In this document: positions 37,738 through 46,200 of the stretch, piece after piece
Layout of the letters: every line of letters begins with the position of its first letter
Position numbering within the stretch: the first letter of the stretch is position 1
Assembly: GCA_039725955.1 (NCBI GenBank)
Contig: CP091034.1
Location: 62,001 to 126,000 of the forward strand
Direction: 5' to 3'
DNA length: 64,000 bases
Origin: Sinorhizobium sp. B11
Lineage (GTDB): Bacteria > Pseudomonadota > Alphaproteobacteria > Rhizobiales > Rhizobiaceae
The notes under the pieces: model-generated
What the model was told of the DNA's origin: nothing
Database searches by the model: none
Seen by the model: the letters and a program-made list of their open reading frames with translations, nothing else
Translations under genes and position numbers: made by a program

Positions 37738-38050
37738 GTCATTCTCTCCTTGAAGCAAGCTGTCGGAACCCCGGTAAGGCATTTCCCTGACAGCCCCTTA
37801 CGGGATGGGTCTACTAAGATTACGCAATCGTGATTGCGGTGATGCGGCGTATATAAGGAGCGGTTTTCTGGACTGCAAGGCGAGAAATGGCCCGGAATCC
37901 AGCAAAACGAATGTGTTGCATTCAATTTTTACAGTAGCCGGAAAAGGGTCTGCTTTGCACCTTCAAACCGTGCAAATCTTGCACGCCGAGCCTTGCGCGG
38001 GACGTGCTCCCGCAAGGCATCCATTTCCGTCGCAATACTGTCTCCGGCTC
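37738..38050 (-). other. dnaK leader and intergenic region
   Basis: No gene is visible in these 313 bases. On the minus strand they hold the dnaK promoter and a leader with a stem next to the ribosome site (CCCGTAAGG ... CCTTACCGGG, about 37770-37804). A CGCAATC/GATTGCG hairpin lies at 37823-37838. Closer to the PBP gene, a GCCTTGCG/CGCAAGGC hairpin with a bulged C lies at 37990-38018 and a GTGCAA/TTGCAC stem at 37970-37984. Confidence 0.6.
37848..37879 (-). promoter_or_regulatory. Heat-shock (RpoH-type) promoter of dnaK
   Basis: The minus strand reads CTTGCA, then CTTATATACG with its core 17 bases further on. The -10 element fits the alphaproteobacterial heat-shock form CYTATnTnnG at every defined base, and the -35 carries CTTG. 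Control by RpoH is an inference from this match. Confidence 0.7.
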
Positions 38051-40360
38051 CTACTGTCCCATGATGAGATCGAGCAGGGTCGTGCGTCGCGGCTGCGCCC
38101 CTGACGTTGCTTGCGGTCCGCCCACATCACCGGGCGGCACCATGTCGTCGTAACCTCCGCCGGCAACATCGGCAGGCGGCACCGGCCCGCCGTTGACGGG
38201 CATCGCTGCCTGCGGCTGTCCGGGCGCCGGCGGATAGCGGTTCACATCGGCATTTCCGCCGAAAACACCGGAAATGATGCTGCCGACTGTCGACGGCTGC
38301 TCGGGTGCCGGCTGCGCCTGCGCCATCGGCTGGCCGTTGCCGGGATCGGCGGCAGGATCAGAGAATGTCTGGCCCATGCCGAAGAGCGGCGCTGGCGAAA
38401 GGCCCTTATGCGCGGCGACCATGAATTCCTTCCAGGCCTTGGCGGGAAGCCCGCCGCCGGTCACCTTCTTCATCGGCGTGCCGTCGTCATTGCCGAACCA
38501 GACGCCTGTCGTCAGGTTGCTGGTGAAACCGACGAACAGCGCGTCACGCGAATTCTGCGTCGTGCCGGTCTTGCCGGCAGCCTGCCAACCGGGAAGCTTG
38601 GCGCTCGAGCCTGTGCCGCCATTGATGACGCCCATCATCATCATGTTCATTTCCGCGACGATCTGCTCGGAAAGCACGCGCGGCGGATTGTCGTAGGTGT
38701 TCTCGTAGAGCACCTTGCCGTCGGTCGTGGTTACCCGGCGGATCACGTGCGGCGTTGCCTTGTAGCCACCATTCATGAAGGCGGCATAGGAGGCCGTCAG
38801 CTCCATCAGAGAGACTTCCGAAGTACCGAGCGCGATCGATGCGTTGGGCTGCAGATCCGATTGGATGCCGAGACGGTGGGCAAGCTTGATCACCTGATCC
38901 GGCCCGTCATACATCACGAGCTGCGCCGCCACCGTATTCAGCGACTTGGCAAGTGCTGTCCTGAGCGTCACTTCGCCATTGTATTTCTTCTCGTAATTCT
39001 CCGGCGTCCAATTGCCGATACGGATCGGCGCATCGTTGAAGACGGAGTCTGGCGTCAGGCCTTTTTCAAGCGCGGCCGCATAAACAAATGGCTTGAAGGA
39101 AGAGCCCGGCTGGCGCTTGGCCTTGACGGCGCGGTTGAACTGGCTCGTCGCATAATCCCTGCCGCCGACGAGCGCCCGGATCGCGCCCGTACCGTCGATC
39201 GAGACGAGGGCGGCCTGTGATGCATCGAACTTGCCGCCTTCCTTGTCGAGCACGTCGACCAGCGACTGTTCGGCCTTCTTTTCGAGATTCTTGTCGATCG
39301 TCGTGTCGACGATGACGTCTTCCTTCACGTCGCCGACCAGCCCCTGCAGTTCGTCCATCACCATATCGGCGGCATATTGTCCGGCGCCCGACCAGTAGCT
39401 GCGGGCAGAAGCCGGCGTCTGCGACATCGCCGTCTTGATTTCGTCGGCACTGATATAGCCCTGGTCGCGCATCGCCTGCAGCACGACCTGCGCACGGGCA
39501 TTGGCGGCCTCCGGATCACGGGCCGGCGAGAGGCGCGACGGCGCCTTCACAAGGCCCGCAAGCAGGGCGGCCTCGCCGAGGTTCACATCGCGCGCCGACT
39601 TGTTGAAATAGCGCCGCGCTGCCGCTTCCACGCCGTAGGCATTCGAGCCGAAATAGACGCGGTTCAGATACATCGCAAGGATCTGGTCCTTGGTGTATTT
39701 CTGCTCCAGCCAGAAGGAGAGCAGCACCTCCTGCACCTTGCGCTCCAGCGTCCGCTCGGGCGAGAGGAACAGGTTCTTGGCAAGCTGCTGCGTTAGCGTC
39801 GAGCCGCCCTGGATCGGCTGGCCGGTCGCATTGTTGACGAAGGCGCGCGCCAGCCCGAACGGATCGACGCCGAAATGCGAATAGAAGCGCCGGTCTTCGA
39901 TCGCGATGATCGCCTCCGGAATGTAGGGAGACATGTTCTCCAGGGAGAGCTCCTCGCCGCCGGTCGCACCGCGGTTGGCGATCGCACTGCCGTCCACCGC
40001 GGTGATCTTGACGTTCGGTGGCCGCTCCGGGATGGCCCAGGTGCTGGCGCTTGGCATGCGCGAACCGTAATAGAAAACGAGCCCGGCAACACCGATGCCG
40101 GCCCAGATACCAAGCACGATACACCAGTAGACGACCCTGCGCAGGAACGCGAACAGCCCGCCGCCGTCCCGTTCGCGCGGCTCGGAACGGCGCTTTGCCG
40201 GTGCGCGCCGGGAAGCGGGCGATTTCGACGTACGTCTGGAGCCATGCCGCCCGTCGATGCGATCGTCGGCATCGAGCGCGAATTCGTCGTCTTCCTCACG
40301 ACCGCCACGGCCGTTGAAGGACGGTTCGATCCTGTCATCTGATCTACGTCTGGCTACCAT
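38051..40360 (-). CDS. Penicillin-binding protein 1A (bifunctional transglycosylase/transpeptidase)
   Basis: Class A PBPs polymerise and cross-link peptidoglycan. The 769-residue protein has a charged cytoplasmic N-terminus and one membrane segment (VVYWCIVLGIWAGIGVAGLVFYYG). A GT51 domain with AIEDRRFYSHFGVD and GGSTLTQQLAKN follows, then a transpeptidase domain with SxxK (PGSSFKPF), SxN (KSLNT) and KTGTT. All catalytic motifs are intact. The Pro/Gly-rich C-terminal tail ends in LLDLIMGQ. The ATG at 40360 (MVARRRSDDR) is preferred over an in-frame ATG at 40405 because most of the extra residues show no family pattern. Confidence 0.93.
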   Translation of the reverse strand: MVARRRSDDRIEPSFNGRGGREEDDEFALDADDRIDGRHGSRRTSKSPASRRAPAKRRSEPRERDGGGLFAFLRRVVYWCIVLGIWAGIGVAGLVFYYGSRMPSASTWAIPERPPNVKITAVDGSAIANRGATGGEELSLENMSPYIPEAIIAIEDRRFYSHFGVDPFGLARAFVNNATGQPIQGGSTLTQQLAKNLFLSPERTLERKVQEVLLSFWLEQKYTKDQILAMYLNRVYFGSNAYGVEAAARRYFNKSARDVNLGEAALLAGLVKAPSRLSPARDPEAANARAQVVLQAMRDQGYISADEIKTAMSQTPASARSYWSGAGQYAADMVMDELQGLVGDVKEDVIVDTTIDKNLEKKAEQSLVDVLDKEGGKFDASQAALVSIDGTGAIRALVGGRDYATSQFNRAVKAKRQPGSSFKPFVYAAALEKGLTPDSVFNDAPIRIGNWTPENYEKKYNGEVTLRTALAKSLNTVAAQLVMYDGPDQVIKLAHRLGIQSDLQPNASIALGTSEVSLMELTASYAAFMNGGYKATPHVIRRVTTTDGKVLYENTYDNPPRVLSEQIVAEMNMMMMGVINGGTGSSAKLPGWQAAGKTGTTQNSRDALFVGFTSNLTTGVWFGNDDGTPMKKVTGGGLPAKAWKEFMVAAHKGLSPAPLFGMGQTFSDPAADPGNGQPMAQAQPAPEQPSTVGSIISGVFGGNADVNRYPPAPGQPQAAMPVNGGPVPPADVAGGGYDDMVPPGDVGGPQATSGAQPRRTTLLDLIMGQ

Positions 40361-40939
40361 CGTGGAGCGGCTGAACCCTTGCTGTAAGACCGCGCCCCCA
40401 GGCAACGGTTTTATCCGAGTGAACTGTAAATGCGGCGAATTAACGGGCTGTTAAGAACAACATCAATGTGGACAAGTGCACCCTCTGCCTGCATTTTCTC
40501 CGTCAGCCAGCCATGACTTCCTCCCATGGCTGCCGTTCATGTGACCGCCCCAAAACCGACATATATCGCCGCGACTTCCGCGCACCGAAGAAGCGCAATG
40601 CGCAATATCCAGGCAGAACATGACGATTGATCCCGTCAGAATGGATGAGGCACGCCCGCGCGAAGTCTGGAGCATGCTTTTGCGCAGCATCACAGTCTCG
40701 ACAGGATGGACGAGAGCCGGCTGAAGATGCTGCTCGGCGCCTATGCGCAGATGCGCGACCTGCTCGCGACACAGCGCCACATATCTTCCGGCTGGTGAGG
40801 GAACCAATAGGCTTGCCCGCTGTTGTATGATGAGCGGGACAAACCCCTCACGTCCCGCCAAGATCGGCCGTCTCCCCTCAACACGTGCCGATCGATATCA
40901 GGCCCGGCGTATCACCAGATGCGTCGGGTCCTTTTTATT
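40361..40939. other. Gene-poor intergenic stretch
   Basis: I see no convincing long gene in these 579 bases. Overlapping frames up to 132 codons on the minus strand have no recognisable domain. A short plus-strand frame at 40706-40798 and an 8-bp hairpin at 40508-40532 (CAGCCATG / CATGGCTG) are the only structured items. Confidence 0.5.
40706..40798 (+). CDS. Possible 30-residue peptide or gene remnant
   Basis: The frame reads MDESRLKMLLGAYAQMRDLLATQRHISSGW and stops. The composition is protein-like and helical, and the same frame stays open for 18 codons upstream without a usual start. It could be a small protein, or the tail of a decayed gene. No ribosome-binding site is evident. Confidence 0.25.
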   Translation: MDESRLKMLLGAYAQMRDLLATQRHISSGW

Positions 40940-41068
40940 TCAGGGGCGATGGGGACCGCGATCGCGGTAGCGCGTAGTCGAAACGCCCTGAGCGGCCTCG
41001 GCAATTGCAGGCGCCAGCAGCAACAGACCGCCTGCCGCGATTTTCAGAAGAATATGTTTCACCTTCAC
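40940..41068 (-). CDS. Small secreted peptide, 42 residues
   Basis: A GTG start at 41066-41068 is preceded by GAGGAG with a seven-base spacer, a near-ideal site. The product starts MKVKHILLKIAAGGLLLLAP and has a clear signal-peptide pattern (Lys-rich start, Leu/Ala core, AEAA cleavage region). A basic tail of about 17 residues follows (QGVSTTRYRDRGPHRP). I do not recognise a family. It was judged real from the ribosome site, signal sequence and codon use. Confidence 0.6.
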   Translation of the reverse strand: MKVKHILLKIAAGGLLLLAPAIAEAAQGVSTTRYRDRGPHRP

Positions 41069-41247
41069 CTTTTACTCCTCGCAATAAACGACGGGCGACC
41101 CGCATCGGGATGCACGTTTACCCGGAAAATCAAAGATAGAGCGTCTGCGGCATAGGTGACGCAGCACGGATTTCTGTTTTCTTTCAAAGGCTTATGAGAG
41201 AGGCGGAATGAACGCAGCTTGAACGGGAATCAAGGTTTTCCATGGGC

Positions 41248-41276
41248 CTTGAAATGTGAAAGGCGGCTTCCGATAT
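41248..41276 (+). promoter_or_regulatory. Sigma-70 promoter of a candidate small RNA
   Basis: CTTGAA, 17 bases, CGATAT matches the rhizobial CTTGAC-N17-CTATAT form at ten of twelve positions. A perfect TATAAT overlaps at 41274-41279. Transcription should begin near 41283. Confidence 0.7.
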
Positions 41277-41277
41277 A

Positions 41278-41415
41278 ATGTTTCAGAAATTGCAGCCCGG
41301 AAATGTCGTGCGCATCATCTGTTGCATCATTTCCGCGATCTGGTTGGATCAGCCGTTTACCGGCCGTAAACCTTTCGAGATCAGTCTGGCTGTGCTTTGT
41401 CCGCTTCTCCTTTGA
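41278..41415 (+). CDS. Possible 45-residue peptide inside the small RNA candidate
   Basis: The frame starts with ATG at 41278 (MFQKLQPGNVVRIICCIISAIWLD...) and ends at a TGA at 41415, with a hydrophobic middle and end. The ATG overlaps the predicted -10 box, and no ribosome site precedes it. A transcript from that promoter would lack the start codon. A non-coding RNA is the better reading. Confidence 0.2.
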   Translation: MFQKLQPGNVVRIICCIISAIWLDQPFTGRKPFEISLAVLCPLLL

Positions 41416-41477
41416 CCACGGATGTACTGGCACTGAGATGAGGCGGATAACGGAAGGCCGGTTTGCCCGGCCTTTTT
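41283..41477 (+). ncRNA. Candidate small RNA with promoter and terminator
   Basis: A strong promoter match (41248-41276) and an intrinsic terminator (41454-41477) bound about 195 bases with no annotated gene. The interval contains a GTTTAC/GTAAAC hairpin. It lies between the small secreted peptide gene and the convergent dipeptidase gene. I do not match it to a known RNA family. Confidence 0.5.
41454..41477 (+). terminator. Intrinsic terminator of the small RNA candidate
   Basis: An eight-pair perfect stem (AAGGCCGG / CCGGCCTT) with a five-base loop is followed by five T on the plus strand. Confidence 0.85.
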
Positions 41478-41494
41478 GTTTGCAGATTTCGGAT

Positions 41495-41528
41495 GGCGTG
41501 CCGCGAAGATCGCAGGCACGCCTTTTTT
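41495..41528 (+). terminator. Second tandem plus-strand terminator
   Basis: An eight-pair perfect stem (GGCGTGCC / GGCACGCC) with a 12-base loop is followed by six T. It lies 18 bases after the first terminator and three bases before the dipeptidase stop on the other strand. Confidence 0.85.
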
Positions 41529-41531
41529 GTT

Positions 41532-42920
41532 TCAAGCCTTCAGTGCGGCAAGGATGCGCACCCAGGAACGGATACCCTTGTGGTAGGAGGCCAGATCGTA
41601 CTTTTCGTTCGGCGAATGGATACGGTCGTCGGAAAGCCCGAAGCCCACGAGAAGGGATTCCATGCCGAGCATTTTCTGAAAATCGCCGACGATCGGGATA
41701 GAGCCGCCCATGCCGATGACGATGGCGGGCTTCGGCCATTCGTCGGAAAGCGCATTGCGCGCCTTGGTCAGAACAGGCGAGTCATAGGAAAGATGAATGG
41801 CCGGGGAGGCGCCATGCGGGTGGAACTCGACCGAGCAGTCGGCGGGGATCTTCGAACGAACGTAGTTGCGGAAGCTCTCACGGATCGCTGCCGGATCCTG
41901 CGTGCCGACGAGCCGGAAAGAGACTTTTGCCGATGCCTTCGCAGCAATGACGGTCTTGAAGCCTTCACCGGTATAGCCACCCCAGATGCCGTTGACTTCG
42001 GCCGTCGGTCGCGCCCAGGTGAGTTCCAGGACCGAGCGGCCCTTTTCGCCTGAGGGAATGGAGAGGCCGACTTCGCCGAGGAAGTTTTCCGCCGACTTGC
42101 CGAGCGCCTCCCAGGATGCCTTGATGTTGGCAGGCGTTTCCTCCACACCGTCGTAGAAACCTTGAAGTGTAATACGACCGGTTTCGTCATGCAGGCCGGC
42201 AAGCGCCTCCACAAGAATATGGATCGGATTGGCCGCGGCACCGCCGAACAGGCCGGAATGCAGGTCGCGGTCGGCGGCTGTCACCACGATTTCTTCACCG
42301 ACGAGGCCGCGAAGCGCAGCTGCGATTGCCGGGGTATCGCGATCCCACATGCTGGTGTCGCAGACGAGGGCGTAATCGGCCTTGAGTTCGGCGGCATTGG
42401 CTTCGAGGAACGGCTTCAGCGACGGCGATCCGGACTCTTCTTCGCCCTCGAAAAGAATGGTGACGCGGCAGGGAAGGGCGCCGTTGATCTCCTTGTAGGC
42501 GCGGCAGGCCTCCACGAAGGTCATCAGCTGGCCCTTGTCATCGGAGGTGCCGCGGCCGGTCAGGATCTTGCGGCCGTTGCCGGCATCTTTGACGGCGGGA
42601 TCGAAAGGGTCGTTTTCCCAGAGCTCGATCGGATCGACCGGTTGCACGTCATAGTGACCGTAGAACAGGACGTGGGGCGCATCGGCAGAGGCACCCTCGT
42701 GATGGGCGACCACCATCGGGTGGCCGGGCGTGTCGCGAACCGAGGCGTCAAAGCCAAGCGTCTTGAGATAGGCGATCAGCCATTCGGCTGCCTTGCGGCA
42801 TTCAGCCTTGTAGGCCGGATCGGTCGAGATCGACTTGATGCGCAAGAGCTCGAACAGCTTTTCGAGGCTTGAATCGAGATTCTGGTCCGCACGCGCAAGG
42901 ATAGGATTTAGTTCGGTCAT
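41532..42920 (-). CDS. M20 family metallopeptidase (dipeptidase)
   Basis: The 462-residue protein is a two-zinc peptidase of the M20/CNDP-like group. The metal ligands and catalytic residues are visible in FYGHYDVQP, RGTSDDKGQ, FEGEEESGS, LVCDTSMW and SYHKGIRSW. The dimerisation domain contains AADRDLHSGLFGGAAANP. It probably cleaves dipeptides in the cytoplasm. The ATG at 42920 is chosen for the AAGGAG seven bases upstream. Confidence 0.92.
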   Translation of the reverse strand: MTELNPILARADQNLDSSLEKLFELLRIKSISTDPAYKAECRKAAEWLIAYLKTLGFDASVRDTPGHPMVVAHHEGASADAPHVLFYGHYDVQPVDPIELWENDPFDPAVKDAGNGRKILTGRGTSDDKGQLMTFVEACRAYKEINGALPCRVTILFEGEEESGSPSLKPFLEANAAELKADYALVCDTSMWDRDTPAIAAALRGLVGEEIVVTAADRDLHSGLFGGAAANPIHILVEALAGLHDETGRITLQGFYDGVEETPANIKASWEALGKSAENFLGEVGLSIPSGEKGRSVLELTWARPTAEVNGIWGGYTGEGFKTVIAAKASAKVSFRLVGTQDPAAIRESFRNYVRSKIPADCSVEFHPHGASPAIHLSYDSPVLTKARNALSDEWPKPAIVIGMGGSIPIVGDFQKMLGMESLLVGFGLSDDRIHSPNEKYDLASYHKGIRSWVRILAALKA

Positions 42921-43106
42921 TTCCGACTCCTTCTGAAATTCGGCCGGACGATAGACCCAATCGGCTGCCGTTTCGAGCGTCAAATTTTCAAGTTTTTTTG
43001 TTGGCGCCAAATGCCGAAAGGCTGAAGTAGGCATCGCTAATGCAATTTACAGTTATTTAGCATGTTCTAAATAATCTCGCGCCGAGGTGGATTTTCGAGG
43101 TGGCGA

Positions 43107-45488
43107 ATGTTCTCAGTTATTGCCTGCATCAGAGACAACCACGACTGGCGACTGGTCATTGCCGCCGCAATTGTCTGTCTCGTCGGCAGCCTGACGACAA
43201 TGCTCCTTCTCTTCCGTGCCCAGGAATGCGACGCCGGACAGCGCAAGCTGTGGATCGCCACGTCAGCCTTTGCCTGCGGTGTCGGCGTATGGGCTACGCA
43301 TTTCATCGCCATGCTCGCCTATGACGGCGGCATGCCGATCAGCTACGATCTGGGTCTCACGTTTCTCTCTGTATTCCTGTCGATTTTCGGCGCCTGGGTA
43401 GCCATCCTGATCGCGTCGGAGGGCCGGAGCTATTCTTTCGCTTTCGGCGGTGTGCTGATGGCGCTTGGCATCATGGCCATGCATATGACTGGCATGCAGG
43501 CGATCGAGGCCCAGGCCATCGTCGTCTATGATGCCTTTATGTCGGTCGTCGCTTTCTGCTCCTGCGCGGCTCTGGCAACCATTGCCTTCCTCGCCTTCTT
43601 CAAGCTGAAAGGCATGAAGCGCTTTGCCGCATCCTCCGGCGCCTTCGTGCTGGCGATCTGCACGCTGCATTTCATCTCGATGAGCAGCATTGCACTGGTG
43701 TCGGACCCGACGCGCGAGGTGCCGGCGATGACGCTTCAGCCCCAGGTGCTTGCCGTAATCGTGATGGCTGTCGCCACCGGTCTCATCCTCATGGCCTTCG
43801 GCGCGGTCTTCCTGGAAAGCCATCTCACTGATCTTCGCGGCCTCGCCAATGTCTCGCAGGAAGGACTGGTCATTCTACGGGAAGGCAAGATCATCGACAC
43901 CAATGAACGCTTCCTGGCCCTCTCAGGCTGGAAGCTCTCCGAACTCACGGGCAACATTCCCTCGTCCGTGCTGGCTCTCATTCATGCTGAGCGGGAGAGC
44001 GAGCATGAAGAAATGCTGCTGATCGCCAAGGATGAGAGGGAAATCCCCGTCGAGGTTGTCATGCGGCGGATCGTCTATCGCGGACGCCATTGCGACGTTC
44101 TCGTCGTCCGCGATCTGACCGAACGTAAGCGCGCCGAAGAGATGATCGAGCATCTCGCCCATCATGATGTTCTGACGGACCTGCCGAACCGTTCGCTTTT
44201 CGATACGCGCATTCGCCAGGCTCTGCAGGTCGCCGAATGCAAGCGGACGCAGGTCGCCGTCTTCTGTATCGATCTCGACCGCTTCAAGGCCGTCAACGAT
44301 ATTTTCGGTCACGCCGAAGGTGATCGCATCCTGCGCAAGGTCGCCACGATCCTCAAACGCTGCGTTGATAAGGATGACACGATCGCGCGACTTGGCGGCG
44401 ACGAATTCGCCATCGTCCAGCCGAGCAAGCTGCAACCCGACGCGGCCCATCGCCTTGCGCGACGTATCATCGACGAATTCGCGGCCGAGATGGATACTGC
44501 CCGCGATCCGACGGCCGTCGGCGCGAGCATCGGCATCGCGATCTATCCGGCGGATGGAGACTCGGCCGAAGAGCTTTGCAACAACGCCGATACAGCTCTT
44601 TATCGCATCAAACATGCCGGGCGCGGCGCAGCCTGCTTCTTCGACGCGGAAATGGACGAGTCGGTACGTGCCCGTCGCCAGATCGAACACGAGCTTCGCC
44701 ACGCCATCACCCGCAATCAGCTCCATGTAAGCTATCAGCCAATCCTCGATGCGCGCAGCGGTGAGATCAACGGTTATGAAGCCTTGATGCGCTGGAACCG
44801 GCCGGGCCACGGCATGAGCGAGCCGGATATCTTCATTCCGATCGCCGAGGAAAGCGGCTCGATCGTCCAGCTCGGCGAATGGATCCTGCGCGAAGCCTGC
44901 ATGGAGGCCGCCCGCTGGCCGCAGCCGCTATCGATCGCCGTCAATGTCTCCCCGGTTCAGTTTCTGTTGCCCAATCTTTGCCAGCGGGTGGCTGAGATTC
45001 TCAAGGAGGCGGACCTCGCGCCGGAACGCCTGGAACTGGAGATCACCGAAGTGGCGCTCATACGCGATCGCAACCGGGTCATGAACACGCTTCAGCGCCT
45101 GCGCGACCTCGGTGTGCGCATCGTCATGGACGATTTCGGCACTGGCTTCTCCTCGCTCTCCAACCTGCGTTCCTTCCCCTTCGACAAGATCAAGGTCGAC
45201 CGCAGCTTCACCGGCATACTGGAGCATGATGCCGGCGCTCGCTCGATCGTCCGCGCCATCATCGGGCTGGGGCATAGTCTTGGCATGCCTGTTGTCACCG
45301 AAGGCGTCGAAACAGAGATGCAACGTCAGATCGTCGTGGAAGAAGGCTGTACCCAGTTGCAGGGGCTCTTGCTCGGGAAGCCGGATATCGAGCCGAGTAT
45401 CAAGCTCGCCGCTCGCGAAAACTTCCTTTCGGCAAATACCGAAGCAGAGGTGACGCAAGCAAAGCGCGACCGCGCGGCGGCAGAGTGA
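43107..45488 (+). CDS. MHYT-PAS-GGDEF-EAL cyclic-di-GMP signalling protein
   Basis: The 793-residue membrane protein has a seven-helix MHYT sensor (about 1-235, with ATHFIAML, MHMTGMQ, and LHFISMS). A PAS domain follows (about 245-340), then a GGDEF domain with an intact RLGGDEF and an EAL domain with YEALMRW, DDFGTGFSSL and VTEGVE. Both output domains look catalytically complete. The product-inhibition I-site Arg (nine residues before GGDEF) is replaced by Asp. MHYT domains are proposed to sense O2, CO or NO through copper. Net activity cannot be told. GAGGTG precedes the ATG. Confidence 0.92.
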   Translation: MFSVIACIRDNHDWRLVIAAAIVCLVGSLTTMLLLFRAQECDAGQRKLWIATSAFACGVGVWATHFIAMLAYDGGMPISYDLGLTFLSVFLSIFGAWVAILIASEGRSYSFAFGGVLMALGIMAMHMTGMQAIEAQAIVVYDAFMSVVAFCSCAALATIAFLAFFKLKGMKRFAASSGAFVLAICTLHFISMSSIALVSDPTREVPAMTLQPQVLAVIVMAVATGLILMAFGAVFLESHLTDLRGLANVSQEGLVILREGKIIDTNERFLALSGWKLSELTGNIPSSVLALIHAERESEHEEMLLIAKDEREIPVEVVMRRIVYRGRHCDVLVVRDLTERKRAEEMIEHLAHHDVLTDLPNRSLFDTRIRQALQVAECKRTQVAVFCIDLDRFKAVNDIFGHAEGDRILRKVATILKRCVDKDDTIARLGGDEFAIVQPSKLQPDAAHRLARRIIDEFAAEMDTARDPTAVGASIGIAIYPADGDSAEELCNNADTALYRIKHAGRGAACFFDAEMDESVRARRQIEHELRHAITRNQLHVSYQPILDARSGEINGYEALMRWNRPGHGMSEPDIFIPIAEESGSIVQLGEWILREACMEAARWPQPLSIAVNVSPVQFLLPNLCQRVAEILKEADLAPERLELEITEVALIRDRNRVMNTLQRLRDLGVRIVMDDFGTGFSSLSNLRSFPFDKIKVDRSFTGILEHDAGARSIVRAIIGLGHSLGMPVVTEGVETEMQRQIVVEEGCTQLQGLLLGKPDIEPSIKLAARENFLSANTEAEVTQAKRDRAAAE

Positions 45489-45490
45489 AG

Positions 45491-45922
45491 TCAGAGCGCC
45501 TTGGCGTTCTGGATCAGCCGCCGGATATATTCGAGCATCAGCTCTCGTTCGAAGACCCGAAAACCCTTGAACAGCGCAAGGTCAGCCTCGCGCGCTGTGT
45601 CGATGGCTTGCGCCTCCATCGCCCTGGCTTTTTCTGTCAGAAAGATTAGCTGCGCGCGTTTGTCGGTAGGATGCGGACGCCGCTCGATCAACCCGTCTCG
45701 CACCATGCGTGAGAGCGTGTTGGCCATCGTCGCCTGTTCGATATCGACGCGCTCCAGAAGCTGTTTCTGCGTCAGCCCGTCCTCGGCCCAAAGCTCCAGA
45801 AGGATAGGGAACTGTCCGGGAGAAAAACCGAGCCCTGCCGCGCGCTGATGCAGCGAGCGGGCAAAACCCTTCGCCAGCTGGCTGGCAAGGTAGGCGCCGG
45901 AATCCATTCGATTAAATCCCAT
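45491..45922 (-). CDS. MarR family transcriptional regulator
   Basis: The 143-residue protein has the MarR winged-helix core: QFPILLELWAEDGLTQKQLLERVDIEQATMANTLSRMVRDGLIERRPHPTDKRAQLIFLT. Family members repress drug, stress or catabolic genes and respond to phenolic ligands. It ends two bases from the GGDEF-EAL gene in convergent orientation. The start is ATG at 45922 or 45907. Its target is not evident from the context. Confidence 0.9.
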   Translation of the reverse strand: MGFNRMDSGAYLASQLAKGFARSLHQRAAGLGFSPGQFPILLELWAEDGLTQKQLLERVDIEQATMANTLSRMVRDGLIERRPHPTDKRAQLIFLTEKARAMEAQAIDTAREADLALFKGFRVFERELMLEYIRRLIQNAKAL

Positions 45923-46032
45923 GATTGTAAGTTAGGCTCAAAATCGCTCGGTAGACAATGCAACAAATCGCATACGATCCATCAAAAAATAGGAACGAAG
46001 TTCTCAAATTTTGAGTGCTGCAGCGAATTGCA

Positions 46033-46077
46033 CAAAAAACAAAGCCGCCAAGGCCTGGAGGAAGGCCATGGCGGCTT
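46033..46077 (-). terminator. Intrinsic terminator of the small RNA candidate near polA
   Basis: Arms at 46042-46055 and 46064-46077 pair over 14 positions with one mismatch. On the minus strand the stem is followed by TTTGTTTTTTG. The loop reads TTCCTCCA. Confidence 0.8.
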
Positions 46078-46200
46078 GAAAGTGAGGACAAAGGCCCGGA
46101 GAGGGGGATGAGGCCTTTGTCCAAGCCTGACGCGGGCGGGGGACAAGCCGGCTATCAGACCCGCGGCGCGATCAAACGCCGGTGACTTTGATTTGTGATG
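46033..46200 (-). ncRNA. Candidate small RNA with anti-Shine-Dalgarno loops
   Basis: The minus strand forms a perfect 11-pair hairpin (GGACAAAGGCC / GGCCTTTGTCC, 46086-46122) with a C/T-rich loop that includes CCCCCTCTCC. A terminator hairpin follows whose loop contains TTCCTCC. Loops complementary to ribosome-binding sites are typical of several rhizobial trans-acting RNAs. The 5' end is not defined; the value given is an estimate. I saw no strong promoter. Confidence 0.55.

Noticed and set aside
36121..37833. A 570-codon plus-strand frame opposite dnaK
   Set aside because: Long antisense frames opposite dnaK are a known codon-bias artefact. No domain is visible, and the frame runs through the dnaK promoter.
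40463..40861. A 132-codon minus-strand frame upstream of the PBP gene
   Set aside because: The composition is unlike neighbouring proteins, there is no domain, and several overlapping frames compete in the same gap.
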